Origin: an uncultured Bacilli bacterium
GTDB lineage: Bacteria; Bacillota_I; Bacilli_A; RF39; UBA660
Direction: 5' to 3'
Length of the DNA stretch: 64,000 nucleotides
Assembly (NCBI GenBank): GCA_934157235.1
Contig: CAKPHH010000002.1
Location: 248,001-312,000, forward strand
Part shown: one piece after another, positions 32,286 to 40,257 of the stretch
Layout of the letters: each line of letters begins with the position of its first letter
Numbering within the stretch: the stretch's first letter is position 1
The notes under the pieces: model-generated
The model's database searches: none
What the model was told of the DNA's origin: nothing
Seen by the model: only the letters and a program-made list of their open reading frames with translations
Made by a program: the position numbers and the translations under genes

Positions 32286-33482
32286 ATGAACAATGAAGGC
32301 ATGATAGTTTGTGACAGATGTGGAGCAGTTTATAAGAGTTCTATGCGGTATTGTATGAAGTGTGGAAAGCTTAATTATAATCATCCTGATAATGCATCAA
32401 TGTTAAAATATGCAGGTAATGATGCTAATAATGTAACAGTTTATAATTCTTTTGATACAAATGAGACAAATACACCAAAGATGTCTTTTGAGGAACAATT
32501 TAATTATATGATTGCAGATAAAGCTGGTAATAAAAGTACTTGTGTTGTTGTTAATATAGTTTTATTAATTATTTCGATTGTGTTAGTTTCTCTAATTCTT
32601 TTTGCAATAAAGAAAGATTTGGCTTCAGTATTTGTTTCAACTGAGTTTCTTTTAGCAGCAGTTTTTTTACTACTTATTTGTTTAGAGACTATTTCAATGC
32701 AATTTATATATATGAAGGCGAATAAGCCTTGGTGGAAGCAATTAATTCCCTTTTATAATATGTATGTGTTTTTTGATATAGCAATGAAAAATAGTAAGAA
32801 GTTTTTCCTAACATTTATTCCGTTATATGGTATATATGTAGGAATTAAAGCAGTTAGTGATTTAGGAAAGAAATTTGGTTATACTGGATGGAAAACAGTT
32901 GTTTTTGCACCAATAGTTTTACCAATGATTGCTTTTAATACAGCGGTCTCTTATGATGGAGTTTATTATGTTAGTGATAGAAAGAGAATTGGACAAAATG
33001 TTTTAGAAGAAGATTATCGTAAAAATAAATCTACTTTATATATAATTTTAAGTTTAACTATTACTTGTATAATAGTATTGGTTTTTGTTAATTATCAATT
33101 CTTCTATTCTTTATATCAAAAAAATAAACTTTTATTATCTGCTAAGGAAATCTTGAATTTAGGAATTGCGGATATAAGGGATGAAGCTTATATTTGTTCT
33201 AATGGTAAAAATTTATATAGTGATGAAGATACTTATTATATACCATTTGGTATTATGGGATTTGATTTAGGAGATGATTTCTATGATAGGTATAGTGATT
33301 ATAAGGGATATATAAAAGTTGTTCGTAATTATAAAGATGAAAAATATTATATTGCGATTTATAATGATAAGTATGGTATGGCTGAAGTAAGTCAGAAAGA
33401 TTTAAGAAAGAATAAGGTTAGTATTAAAGAAGAACTTATTACAGAAGTTCCACAAAATACAATAGTTTGTCATAAAAATTAG
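32286..33482 (+). CDS. Zinc-ribbon membrane protein with DUF5684-like helices
   Basis: A 398-residue protein. The N-terminal zinc ribbon is CDRCGAVY..CMKCGKLN (about 8-28). After a linker, helices from 84 to 250 include KANKPWWKQLIPFYNMYVFF, resembling DUF5684-type membrane proteins (KPGWxxlIPiYN). Another helix lies at about 262-280, followed by a soluble C-terminal domain of about 120 residues rich in Tyr and Asp, probably extracellular. Function unknown. GGAGGGAG precedes the ATG. It stands alone between spoVS and the T-box unit. Confidence 0.62.
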   Translation: MNNEGMIVCDRCGAVYKSSMRYCMKCGKLNYNHPDNASMLKYAGNDANNVTVYNSFDTNETNTPKMSFEEQFNYMIADKAGNKSTCVVVNIVLLIISIVLVSLILFAIKKDLASVFVSTEFLLAAVFLLLICLETISMQFIYMKANKPWWKQLIPFYNMYVFFDIAMKNSKKFFLTFIPLYGIYVGIKAVSDLGKKFGYTGWKTVVFAPIVLPMIAFNTAVSYDGVYYVSDRKRIGQNVLEEDYRKNKSTLYIILSLTITCIIVLVFVNYQFFYSLYQKNKLLLSAKEILNLGIADIRDEAYICSNGKNLYSDEDTYYIPFGIMGFDLGDDFYDRYSDYKGYIKVVRNYKDEKYYIAIYNDKYGMAEVSQKDLRKNKVSIKEELITEVPQNTIVCHKN

Positions 33483-33511
33483 TTGATAATTATTAAAAAT
33501 TGACATATAAT
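33483..33511 (+). promoter_or_regulatory. Promoter of the T-box nudix-serS unit
   Basis: TTGATA, 17-nt spacer, TATAAT: a near-consensus sigma-A promoter starting transcription at about 33518, just before the T-box leader. Confidence 0.75.
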
Positions 33512-33517
33512 ATTAAT

Positions 33518-33706
33518 AAATCAGTGATTAGAACTAATAATAAGATTATTTAAGCAGAGAGAAGTCATGGTTGGTGGAAATGATGTTAAATACTTATTTA
33601 TCTACTCTATAGATGAAGGAATACTTCCGGTTTAAGCCGTTATCTAAGTAAGTTAATAAAAGGATGGTACCGTGCTTTTAGCACTCCTTGTACTGTTCTT
33701 TTTTTG
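33518..33706 (+). promoter_or_regulatory. T-box riboswitch leader (probably tRNA-Ser responsive)
   Basis: A leader of about 190 nt with T-box landmarks: GCAGAGAGAAG and the distal Stem I loop ATGGTTGGTGGAAAT (33553-33582), a Stem III-like hairpin GAAGGAATACTTC, and the T-box sequence AAAAGGATGGTACCGTG (33657-33674). The alternative terminator pairs AGGATGGTAC with GTACTGTTCT around a GTGC/GCAC hairpin and runs into seven T (to about 33705). Uncharged tRNA pairing with the GGTACC-side bulge would favour the antiterminator. I could not assign the specifier codon with confidence; TCT at 33601-33603 is a candidate. serS is the second gene downstream, which fits serine. Confidence 0.85.
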
Positions 33707-33721
33707 TTTTATGGAGGTGAA

Positions 33722-34156
33722 ATGATGCCGCATATAAAGACTGGTGTTGGTGTTGTAATTGAAAATGATAACAAAATATTACTGGGACACAGAGTTAGTG
33801 ATTATTTAGATACTGGTGGTATTTATGAACCTGATTCTTGGACGCTTCCTGGTGGAAAACAAGAGTATGAAGAAACTACAGTTGATGCTTGTATTAGAGA
33901 AGTAAAGGAAGAGACTAATTTAGATGTTCGCAATTTAAGGTTGTTTTATGTCTCGGATGATATATCCGATGATAGACATTATGTGACAATTGATTATATT
34001 AGTAATTGTTTTAGTGGAGAATTAATAGTTATGGAACCTAGTAAGATAGATGAATGGAAATGGTTTTCTATTTCTTCGCTTCCAAATAACATATATTCTC
34101 CATCTAGAAAGTGTATTGAATATTATATAGAAAGTAAAAATAGAAATGAGGAATAA
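33722..34156 (+). CDS. NUDIX (MutT-like) hydrolase
   Basis: About 144 residues. The Nudix box is intact: GGKQEYEETTVDACIREVKEE (Gx5Ex7REUxEE pattern). N-terminal HIKTGVGVVIENDNKILLG is typical for enzymes cleaving nucleoside diphosphates linked to other groups, possibly oxidised nucleotides or dinucleotides. The TTG at 33704 is inside the terminator T-run of the T-box; ATG 33722 or 33725 after GGAGGTGA is the start. It is the first gene behind the serine-type T-box and ends 2 nt before serS, so amino-acid starvation should induce it with serS. Confidence 0.88.
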   Translation: MMPHIKTGVGVVIENDNKILLGHRVSDYLDTGGIYEPDSWTLPGGKQEYEETTVDACIREVKEETNLDVRNLRLFYVSDDISDDRHYVTIDYISNCFSGELIVMEPSKIDEWKWFSISSLPNNIYSPSRKCIEYYIESKNRNEE

Positions 34157-34158
34157 AT

Positions 34159-35436
34159 ATGATAGATATAAAATTGATTAGAGAAAATAAAGATTTAGTA
34201 AAAGAAAATATTAAGAAGAAATTTCAAGATGAAAAGTTAGTTTTAGTTGATGAGGTTTATGAATTAGATAAGAGAGTTCGTGCTGTTCAAACTGAAGCTG
34301 ATGGATTAAAGGCAGATAAGAACAAGCTGTCTAGTGAAATTGGTAAGTTAATGGCTGATAAAAAGATAGAGGAAGCTAATGAGTTGAAGAAAAGAATTGC
34401 TAAAAATGGAGAAAAAATAAAGGAATTAGAGGAAGAACAAGTAAAACTTAGTGCTGAAATAAAAGAAAAAATGTTAGTTATTCCTCAAATTATGGATGAG
34501 AGTGTTCCGATTGGAAAAGATGATAGTTTTAATGTTGAGGTGCAAAGATTTGGAGAAGCTGTTGTTCCTAAATATGAGATTCCATATCATGCGGATATAA
34601 TTGAAAAATTAAAAGGTATGGATAAAGAGGCTGCTGGTAGAACATCTGGACAAGGATTTTACTATTTATTAGGAGATATTGCGAGACTTCATGAAGCATT
34701 ACTTGCTTATGCAAGAGACTTTATGATAGATCATGGTTTTACTTATGCAATACCACCATTTATGATTAGAAGTGATGTTGTTACGGGAGTTATGTCTTTT
34801 CCAGAGATGGAAGCAATGATGTATAAGATTGAGGGAGAAGATTTATACTTAATTGGTACTAGTGAACATAGTATGATTGGTAAATTTAAAGATCAAATAA
34901 TTAAAAATGAAGAATTACCAATTTGTCTTACAAGTTATTCACCTTGTTTTAGAAAAGAAGGGGGAGCTCATGGTCTAGAAGAACGTGGTTTATATAGAGT
35001 TCATCAATTCGAAAAACAAGAGATGATTGTTATATGTGAACCAGAGGAGAGTATGGATTGGTATGAAAAGATGTGGAGGTTAAGTGTTGATTACTTTAGA
35101 AGCTTGGATATACCAGTTAGACAATTAGAGTGCTGTTCTGGAGATTTAGCCGATTTAAAAGTTAAATCTTGTGATATAGAAGCTTGGAGTCCAAGGCAGC
35201 AAAAATATTTTGAAGTAGGAAGTTGTTCAACACTAGGAGATGCACAAGCTAGAAGACTTGGAATCCGTAAAAAGAGTGAGAAAGGAACTTACTATTTACA
35301 TACATTAAATAATACTGTTGTTGCGACTCCTAGAGGATTAATTGCTTTTATAGAGAATAATTACCAAGAAGATGGTAGTATTAAAATACCTAAAGCTTTA
35401 CAACCATATATGGGTGGAAAAGAAGTTATTAGATAA
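34159..35436 (+). CDS. serS: Seryl-tRNA synthetase
   Basis: A 425-residue class II synthetase. N-terminal coiled-coil arm (about 25-105) binds the long variable arm of tRNA-Ser. Motif 2 is SPCFRKEGGAHGLEERGLYRVHQFEK, and motif 3 is NNTVVATPRGLIAFIENN. TSEHSM and EVGSCSTLGDAQARR are typical. Length is normal. It is co-transcribed after the nudix gene under the T-box leader. Confidence 0.97.
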   Translation: MIDIKLIRENKDLVKENIKKKFQDEKLVLVDEVYELDKRVRAVQTEADGLKADKNKLSSEIGKLMADKKIEEANELKKRIAKNGEKIKELEEEQVKLSAEIKEKMLVIPQIMDESVPIGKDDSFNVEVQRFGEAVVPKYEIPYHADIIEKLKGMDKEAAGRTSGQGFYYLLGDIARLHEALLAYARDFMIDHGFTYAIPPFMIRSDVVTGVMSFPEMEAMMYKIEGEDLYLIGTSEHSMIGKFKDQIIKNEELPICLTSYSPCFRKEGGAHGLEERGLYRVHQFEKQEMIVICEPEESMDWYEKMWRLSVDYFRSLDIPVRQLECCSGDLADLKVKSCDIEAWSPRQQKYFEVGSCSTLGDAQARRLGIRKKSEKGTYYLHTLNNTVVATPRGLIAFIENNYQEDGSIKIPKALQPYMGGKEVIR

Positions 35437-35442
35437 AAAAAT

Positions 35443-35480
35443 AAACTATTAACAAATGTTGTTTTGTTGATAGTTTTTTT
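35443..35480 (+). terminator. Terminator of serS
   Basis: 14-bp stem AAACTATTAACAAA/TTTGTTGATAGTTT with one G-T pair, loop TGTTGT, then a T-run. Confidence 0.92.
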
Positions 35481-35520
35481 CTTGGAAGTTTGATACAATA
35501 TTTTTAGGATGTGATATTAT

Positions 35521-36219
35521 ATGGCTTTTTTGATAGGTGTACTTATTTTGATAGCGTTTGTTACAGGATGTATTATTGGACTAAGACAAAAAATTAGAGA
35601 ATTTTGTTTAAAGTATTTTCATACTACGGATTTAAAGAGTGTTATGGAACAAGCAGAGATTGAGGATCAAGAGTTACCTAAGTCTTTATCTAGTATGGAT
35701 AGTATTTATTTAGAGCGAATAAATAAGGATTTTCCGGGGATTAATGTCAATGAATTAAAGAGTATGTCTAAGGATGTTATTTTTAATATATTTAGAGCAA
35801 TAGATATGAAAGATAGTAGTTTAGCTTTAGATTGTGTTAGAAGTTTAGTTGAGAGTAAAATTTCTAATAATAAGGGTAAAGCTGTTAAACATGATAATTT
35901 AAATATTCATAAAGTGGTTATTTCTAAATATGAAAATGATAGAGGAGTTGCGACTATACATTTTGGGTGTAGTTTTGAATATTATTATAGTGAGGATGAT
36001 AAAGTTAGGAAGAAAGTTCAGGATAGAGCGATGATTGACTTTGTCTATATTATAGATGAAAGCAAGGTTTCGGTTGAAAAGAAGAATCTTGGCCTTAATT
36101 GTCCTAATTGTGGATCGCCACTTAGTTATGTTGGAGAAAAGATATGTAAATATTGTAAAACGCCAATTGTTGATATAGTTAAGAGAGTTTGGACATGTAA
36201 TGGTGTTAAGTTTTATTAA
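35521..36219 (+). CDS. Tim44-like domain protein with C-terminal zinc ribbon
   Basis: A 232-residue protein: N-terminal transmembrane helix (1-20), then a Tim44-like/SnoaL-fold domain (about 60-185), and a C-terminal zinc ribbon CPNCGSPLSYVGEKICKYC. Tim44-like domains associate with membranes or preproteins. It lies 60 nt upstream of a YdjG-type gene that also carries zinc ribbons and likely belongs to the same membrane-associated functional group. TGATACAAT at 35491-35499 is a possible promoter, and the ribosome site is GGATGTGAT. Confidence 0.65.
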   Translation: MAFLIGVLILIAFVTGCIIGLRQKIREFCLKYFHTTDLKSVMEQAEIEDQELPKSLSSMDSIYLERINKDFPGINVNELKSMSKDVIFNIFRAIDMKDSSLALDCVRSLVESKISNNKGKAVKHDNLNIHKVVISKYENDRGVATIHFGCSFEYYYSEDDKVRKKVQDRAMIDFVYIIDESKVSVEKKNLGLNCPNCGSPLSYVGEKICKYCKTPIVDIVKRVWTCNGVKFY

Positions 36220-36245
36220 TTTATATTAGTAATTTGTATTTACTA

Positions 36246-36254
36246 TGTTATAAT
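36246..36254 (+). promoter_or_regulatory. Extended -10 promoter of the ydjGHI-like operon
   Basis: TGTTATAAT, exact TGn-TATAAT, 28 nt before the TTG start at 36282. It lies within the longer in-frame ORF from 36234, which argues against that upstream start. Confidence 0.6.
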
Positions 36255-36281
36255 ATCTTTATAAGATGGGATGTGATAGTT

Positions 36282-37337
36282 TTGAGTGTGTTGGACAATA
36301 AGTGTCCAGCGTGTGGTGCAAAAATAACTTTTAATCCAAAGAATCAAATGTGGGATTGTGAATATTGTGGTAGTAAGTTTACATTAGAAGAAATGCAAAA
36401 GCATGAGAATGCTAGTACAGAAAAGGCGAATACAGCAAAAAAAACAACGACTGTAAAGAAAACAGGAGTGGATTTAGATGTTTATCGTTGTGAAAACTGT
36501 GGAGCAGAAATAATGGCTGATGAAACAGTTACCGCAACGTTCTGTGTCTATTGTGGTAGTACGGCAATCTTAAAGGATAAAATCGATGAAGGTGTAATAC
36601 CTAATTTGATAATACCTTTTAAAAACGTTAAAGAAGATGCAGTTACAGCTTTTAAGAAAATGACTAAGAATAAAATCTTAATACCAAAGCGTTTTAAGAC
36701 TGAAGCAAACATTCAGAAGATAAAGGGAGTATATATTCCATTTTGGGCTTATGATTTGTTAGCAGAAGGAAATATTTCTTTTATGGCTACAGATACAAGA
36801 CATTGGAGTGATTCTAGTTATGATTATACAGAGACTTCTAGTTATTCTGTAGATAAGAATGGTCATTTTGAATATGAAAAAGTTTTAGCTGATGCTTCTT
36901 CAAGATTTGATGATGATTTGATGGATTCATTGGAACCTTTTGATTATAAGGAACTTACCGAATATAATCATGCATATTTATCAGGCTTTTTAGCAGAAAA
37001 ATATGATGTTTCTGAAGATGTAGGATTAGAAAGAGCTGAAGATAGAACAATGAATACTTGTGTAAACTTAGTTTCAGCATCTATTCCACATCAAACAAAA
37101 ACAGTAACAACTAACAATATAAATATTACAAAGACTGGCTCTCATTATATTATGCTTCCAGTATGGATGGTAAATATAAAATATAAAGACAAGATGTATA
37201 CGTTTGCGATGAATGGACAGACAGGTAAGATTATTGGTAACCTACCAATAGGGGTTTTGGAGACTCTTATATGGAGTGTGATAGTATTTATCGGCTTATT
37301 CTTACTTGCTGTAATTGTTATGTATTTTGTGGCTTAG
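36282..37337 (+). CDS. ydjG: YdjG-like zinc-ribbon membrane protein
   Basis: A 351-residue protein from TTG 36282 (ribosome site GGATGTGAT). Two zinc ribbons: CPACGAKITF..CEYCGSKF (8-28) and CENCGAEI..CVYCGSTA (about 70-95). A central domain includes IPFKNVKEDAVTAFKK and GVYIPFWAYDLLAEG, then near the end the HYIMLPVWMVNIKYKDKMY segment and one C-terminal transmembrane helix (about 325-350). This is the layout of B. subtilis YdjG. It is followed by TPM-domain and SPFH-domain genes, as in ydjGHI, a complex that recruits PspA to membranes under stress. No pspA is in the window. Confidence 0.78.
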   Translation: MSVLDNKCPACGAKITFNPKNQMWDCEYCGSKFTLEEMQKHENASTEKANTAKKTTTVKKTGVDLDVYRCENCGAEIMADETVTATFCVYCGSTAILKDKIDEGVIPNLIIPFKNVKEDAVTAFKKMTKNKILIPKRFKTEANIQKIKGVYIPFWAYDLLAEGNISFMATDTRHWSDSSYDYTETSSYSVDKNGHFEYEKVLADASSRFDDDLMDSLEPFDYKELTEYNHAYLSGFLAEKYDVSEDVGLERAEDRTMNTCVNLVSASIPHQTKTVTTNNINITKTGSHYIMLPVWMVNIKYKDKMYTFAMNGQTGKIIGNLPIGVLETLIWSVIVFIGLFLLAVIVMYFVA

Positions 37338-37346
37338 GAGAGAGTT

Positions 37347-38243
37347 ATGAGAAGAAAATTATTTTTAATAATTACATTTGTAATTTGTTGTTTTAGTTTA
37401 AATGTTTTTGCTAGTACGAATTATCAAGTTAGAACTGAAGATAATTTGGGAGTACCAGATTATATTGAGGTGACTGAAGAGAGAAAGAGTCATATTTTAA
37501 GTACACCATTAGTTGATAGTTCGGAAAAAATATATGATTTTGGTGAGTTATTTAGTGCTGATGAAGAAAAAGAACTATATGATAAAGTAGCTAAATATAT
37601 TGAAGAAAACGATATGGATATGGTTATTGTTACCATTACAGAAAATCCTAAGAGTACGGCTAAAGCATATGGTCAAGACTTTTATGATTATAATACGTTT
37701 GGTACTAATAGTACTCATGATGGAGTTTTATTATTAATTGATATGCAGAATCGTCGAGTAGAAATAATTACGACAGGTGCTGCTATTAAGATGTATAATG
37801 ATAATCGTATTGATTGGATTTTGGATGATGTATTTGAATATGTGCCTAAAGGTCAATACTTTGAGGCCGCAAAAGCTTTTGTTGATAGTGCTTCAGCATA
37901 TGCTAGTAGAGGTTATCCTACTTCATCTGGTGGAGAACCTAAATTAAAAGGCATGGATAAGTTAAGAGCATTACCATGGTCTGGAATTTTAATATTTGCA
38001 GTTATATCTACTGCGATAGTAATAGGTGTTTTGATTTATAATTGTAAAATGGTTAGAAAAGCAGTTTCATCAAGACAATATTTAGTAAAAGATAGTGTAA
38101 AAATTAATTTAATAAAAGAAACTTTCTTAGGTACATCGGTACATAAATCGGCAAGAGTACAATCATCATCTGGTGGTGGAGGTAGCAGCACTAGTTCTGG
38201 TAGCTCTGGTACTAGCCATGGTGGTGGCGGAAGAAGTTTTTAA
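37347..38243 (+). CDS. ydjH: YdjH-like TPM-domain membrane protein
   Basis: A 298-residue protein. Signal peptide (1-23), a TPM domain (about 55-190: VDSSEKIYDFGELFSADEE, DMVIVTITEN, THDGVLLLIDMQNRRVEI, TTGAAIKMY), a transmembrane helix (about 212-232), then a cytoplasmic tail ending in a Gly/Ser-rich GGGGSSTSS..GGGGRSF stretch. TPM domains occur in YgcG-like proteins and some phosphatases. It starts 9 nt after the YdjG-like gene. The Gly-rich tail is characteristic of this family. Confidence 0.82.
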   Translation: MRRKLFLIITFVICCFSLNVFASTNYQVRTEDNLGVPDYIEVTEERKSHILSTPLVDSSEKIYDFGELFSADEEKELYDKVAKYIEENDMDMVIVTITENPKSTAKAYGQDFYDYNTFGTNSTHDGVLLLIDMQNRRVEIITTGAAIKMYNDNRIDWILDDVFEYVPKGQYFEAAKAFVDSASAYASRGYPTSSGGEPKLKGMDKLRALPWSGILIFAVISTAIVIGVLIYNCKMVRKAVSSRQYLVKDSVKINLIKETFLGTSVHKSARVQSSSGGGGSSTSSGSSGTSHGGGGRSF

Positions 38244-38266
38244 TATAAGAAAAGAGGAGTGTTTAT

Positions 38267-39361
38267 ATGGGATTAATTAAAGCAGCAGTAGCTGCAATAG
38301 GAAGTACATTACATGATCAATGGAAAGATTATATTAGATGTGAGGATTTAGGACAAGAAATTCTAATGAAGAGAGTTTCTACTCCAAATGGTGTTATTTC
38401 AAAGGATAGTGCTATTCAAGTATCTCCTGGACAAATAGCAGTTATTTTTCAAAGTGGACAAATTTTAGATGCAACAGCTGAGCCTGGTATCTTTACGTTT
38501 GACCAATCAACATCACCATCTTTCTTTGCTGGACAATTTGGTGCAGTATTTAAAGAAATGTGGACTCGTTTCGTTTATAACGGAGCAACTAGTAAAGAAC
38601 AAGCAGTATTTTATATTAATGCTAAGGAAATAATGGATAATAAGTTTGGAACTCCAGCACCAATTCCTTTCCAAGATTGGTCACATCCAATTCCAAATCA
38701 AATGACTAATAGTGTTAGTCCATTAAGAGTAGAAGTTAAATGTTTTGGTAAATATACATTTAAGATTGCTGATCCAGCAGTATTCATGTCTAGAATTGCT
38801 GGTACAGCAGAAGAATATAGAAAAGATGAAATCGTTGAACAAATGAGATCAGAAGTTATTGGAGCTTTCCAAAATGTCTTAAATGAATTAGGAAACTCTA
38901 ATCATAAGGTTCCTGTTTTGGAATTACCAAGCAGTACTGATGAAATTAAGAAGATTATGGATGAAAAAGTATTCGATCAACCAATTCGTGATCGTGGTAT
39001 CAATCTAGTTGGATTCGTTGTTGAATCAGTAACATTAGATGAAGAATCTAATAAGAAAATTGATAACTATGAATTATCATCTAATACTTTCATGCAACAA
39101 GGTACACTTACTGGCGCTTATGCTCAAGCAGTTAAAGATGCTGCTAACAACGAAGGTGGAGCTGCTAATGGATTCATGGGTATTGGTATGATGAACATGG
39201 CATCTGGTGGAATGATTGGTGGAGCTGCTACTAATGCATTCAATAACCAAGGAACAACAGTTAACCAAACTGCACAAGCTGGTGGAAGCTTCTGTCCTAA
39301 CTGTGGAAGTCCAGTAAATGGTGGAAATTTCTGTACAAATTGTGGAAATAAATTAAATTAA
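38267..39361 (+). CDS. ydjI: YdjI-like SPFH-domain protein with zinc ribbon
   Basis: A 364-residue protein. The SPFH/flotillin-like domain (about 40-270) includes SPGQIAVIFQSGQILDATAEPG, YFxxAKEIMDNKFGTPAPIPFQDW and DPAVFMSRIAG. A helical segment and Gly/Ala/Asn-rich linker follow, then a C-terminal zinc ribbon CPNCGSPVNGGNFCTNCGNKLN. It matches B. subtilis YdjI (virion core protein-like SPFH). In the YdjGHI set it assembles at the membrane and helps bring in PspA. Last gene of the operon, with a strong terminator directly after. Confidence 0.85.
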   Translation: MGLIKAAVAAIGSTLHDQWKDYIRCEDLGQEILMKRVSTPNGVISKDSAIQVSPGQIAVIFQSGQILDATAEPGIFTFDQSTSPSFFAGQFGAVFKEMWTRFVYNGATSKEQAVFYINAKEIMDNKFGTPAPIPFQDWSHPIPNQMTNSVSPLRVEVKCFGKYTFKIADPAVFMSRIAGTAEEYRKDEIVEQMRSEVIGAFQNVLNELGNSNHKVPVLELPSSTDEIKKIMDEKVFDQPIRDRGINLVGFVVESVTLDEESNKKIDNYELSSNTFMQQGTLTGAYAQAVKDAANNEGGAANGFMGIGMMNMASGGMIGGAATNAFNNQGTTVNQTAQAGGSFCPNCGSPVNGGNFCTNCGNKLN

Positions 39362-39363
39362 TT

Positions 39364-39386
39364 AAAACGGCTTAGCCGTTTTTTTT
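39364..39386 (+). terminator. Terminator of the ydjGHI-like operon
   Basis: AAAACGGC, loop TTA, GCCGTTTT, T-run. Starts 3 nt after the stop. Confidence 0.93.
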
Positions 39387-39453
39387 AGCCTTTTTGTATA
39401 AAAACATTTCTTTTTCTCCATAATTAAAGTAAGAGAGAGGGAGATGAGCGAGT

Positions 39454-39482
39454 TTGACAAATCGACATAATTCTGGTAGAAT
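39454..39482 (+). promoter_or_regulatory. Sigma-A promoter of the ankyrin-like gene
   Basis: TTGACA, 17-nt spacer, TAGAAT with a TGG just before. One of the strongest promoters in the window; it excludes the upstream ORF start at 39454. Confidence 0.8.
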
Positions 39483-39516
39483 ATATAACTGTCACGTGAA
39501 CAAAGAGGTGTTTTTA

Positions 39517-40209
39517 ATGTTTTATGACAAGCAACAAGCTATTAACGCTTGTTCAGAGGAACCGTCCCTGATTTTTAATCTTATTAAATTAGGTTACTTT
39601 GATGTAATTGAAGTTTTAGTAGATAAAAATAAAGTGGATGCAAATATTTGTGATGGTAATTCGAACGATGTTGTGACAAGACTTTTAAAGGCTAGACAAT
39701 ATGAATTAGTACTTCGCTTAATGAAAAAGAGAAACTGGGATGTAAATCATCAAAATTATGACGGAGATACATTTGGACATGTTTTAGCAAGTGATAATTC
39801 AGTTGGAGCTGTTAAAATAATGGAACAACTAAGGAAAAATAAAAACTACCTTCCAAATATCAAAAACAATAAGGGGGAGACTGTTTTAGATAAAGCAGTT
39901 AATAATAATTATACATTTGCGGCATTTAAAATTTTAGAAGATAAGAGATTTAACAATATTGATATTTCTTCATTTAGAAAATTATGTAATGCATACTTAA
40001 ATAATGTGGGTTATGGAAAGTATTCAAAACTTAATAATTTAGAAGTAATTGTTGAAAGCTTAGAAAAAAAAGAATTAGTTCCTAGTATGAGAGAATTAAT
40101 AAGTAAAATTATTGAATGCTTAGATGAAATTAAGAATGAATTAATGAATAAGAATCGTTTTTCAACTTTAGATAAAATAATTAATTCAACAATAGAGGCA
40201 ACTGTTTAG
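39517..40209 (+). CDS. Ankyrin-repeat-like protein of unknown function
   Basis: A 230-residue cytoplasmic protein from ATG 39517 (AAAGAGGTG upstream). It has degenerate ankyrin-like repeats: LIKLGYFDVIEVLVDKNKVDANIC, VVTRLLKARQYELVLRLMKK, NWDVNHQNYDGDTFGHVLA and NIKNNKGETVLDKAVNNN (the last two show the D.G.T..H.A / G.T.L..A consensus). A helical C-terminus follows. Ankyrin repeats bind other proteins. It precedes two very large paralogs in the same orientation, each with its own promoter, and may work with them; this is inferred only from position. Confidence 0.65.
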   Translation: MFYDKQQAINACSEEPSLIFNLIKLGYFDVIEVLVDKNKVDANICDGNSNDVVTRLLKARQYELVLRLMKKRNWDVNHQNYDGDTFGHVLASDNSVGAVKIMEQLRKNKNYLPNIKNNKGETVLDKAVNNNYTFAAFKILEDKRFNNIDISSFRKLCNAYLNNVGYGKYSKLNNLEVIVESLEKKELVPSMRELISKIIECLDEIKNELMNKNRFSTLDKIINSTIEATV

Positions 40210-40219
40210 TTGCTTTTTT
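40196..40219 (+). terminator. Terminator of the ankyrin-like gene, fused to the next promoter
   Basis: GCAACT, loop GTTT, AGTTGC and T-run; the TAG stop is inside the hairpin. The right arm supplies TTGCTT (40210-40215) as -35 for the next gene. Confidence 0.85.
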
Positions 40220-40238
40220 CTTTTCCCTTTAATATAAT
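40210..40238 (+). promoter_or_regulatory. Promoter of the winged-helix/TPR-like gene
   Basis: TTGCTT (40210-40215), 17-nt spacer, TATAAT (40233-40238). The -35 is in the right arm of the preceding terminator. The same layout recurs at 41983-42011. Confidence 0.6.
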
Positions 40239-40257
40239 AAAATTGGGTGGTAGGTTT

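Noticed and set aside
34159..35436. Internal promoter for serS separate from the T-box unit
   Set aside because: Only 2 nt separate the nudix stop and serS start, and no convincing -10/-35 pair was found in the nudix 3' end.
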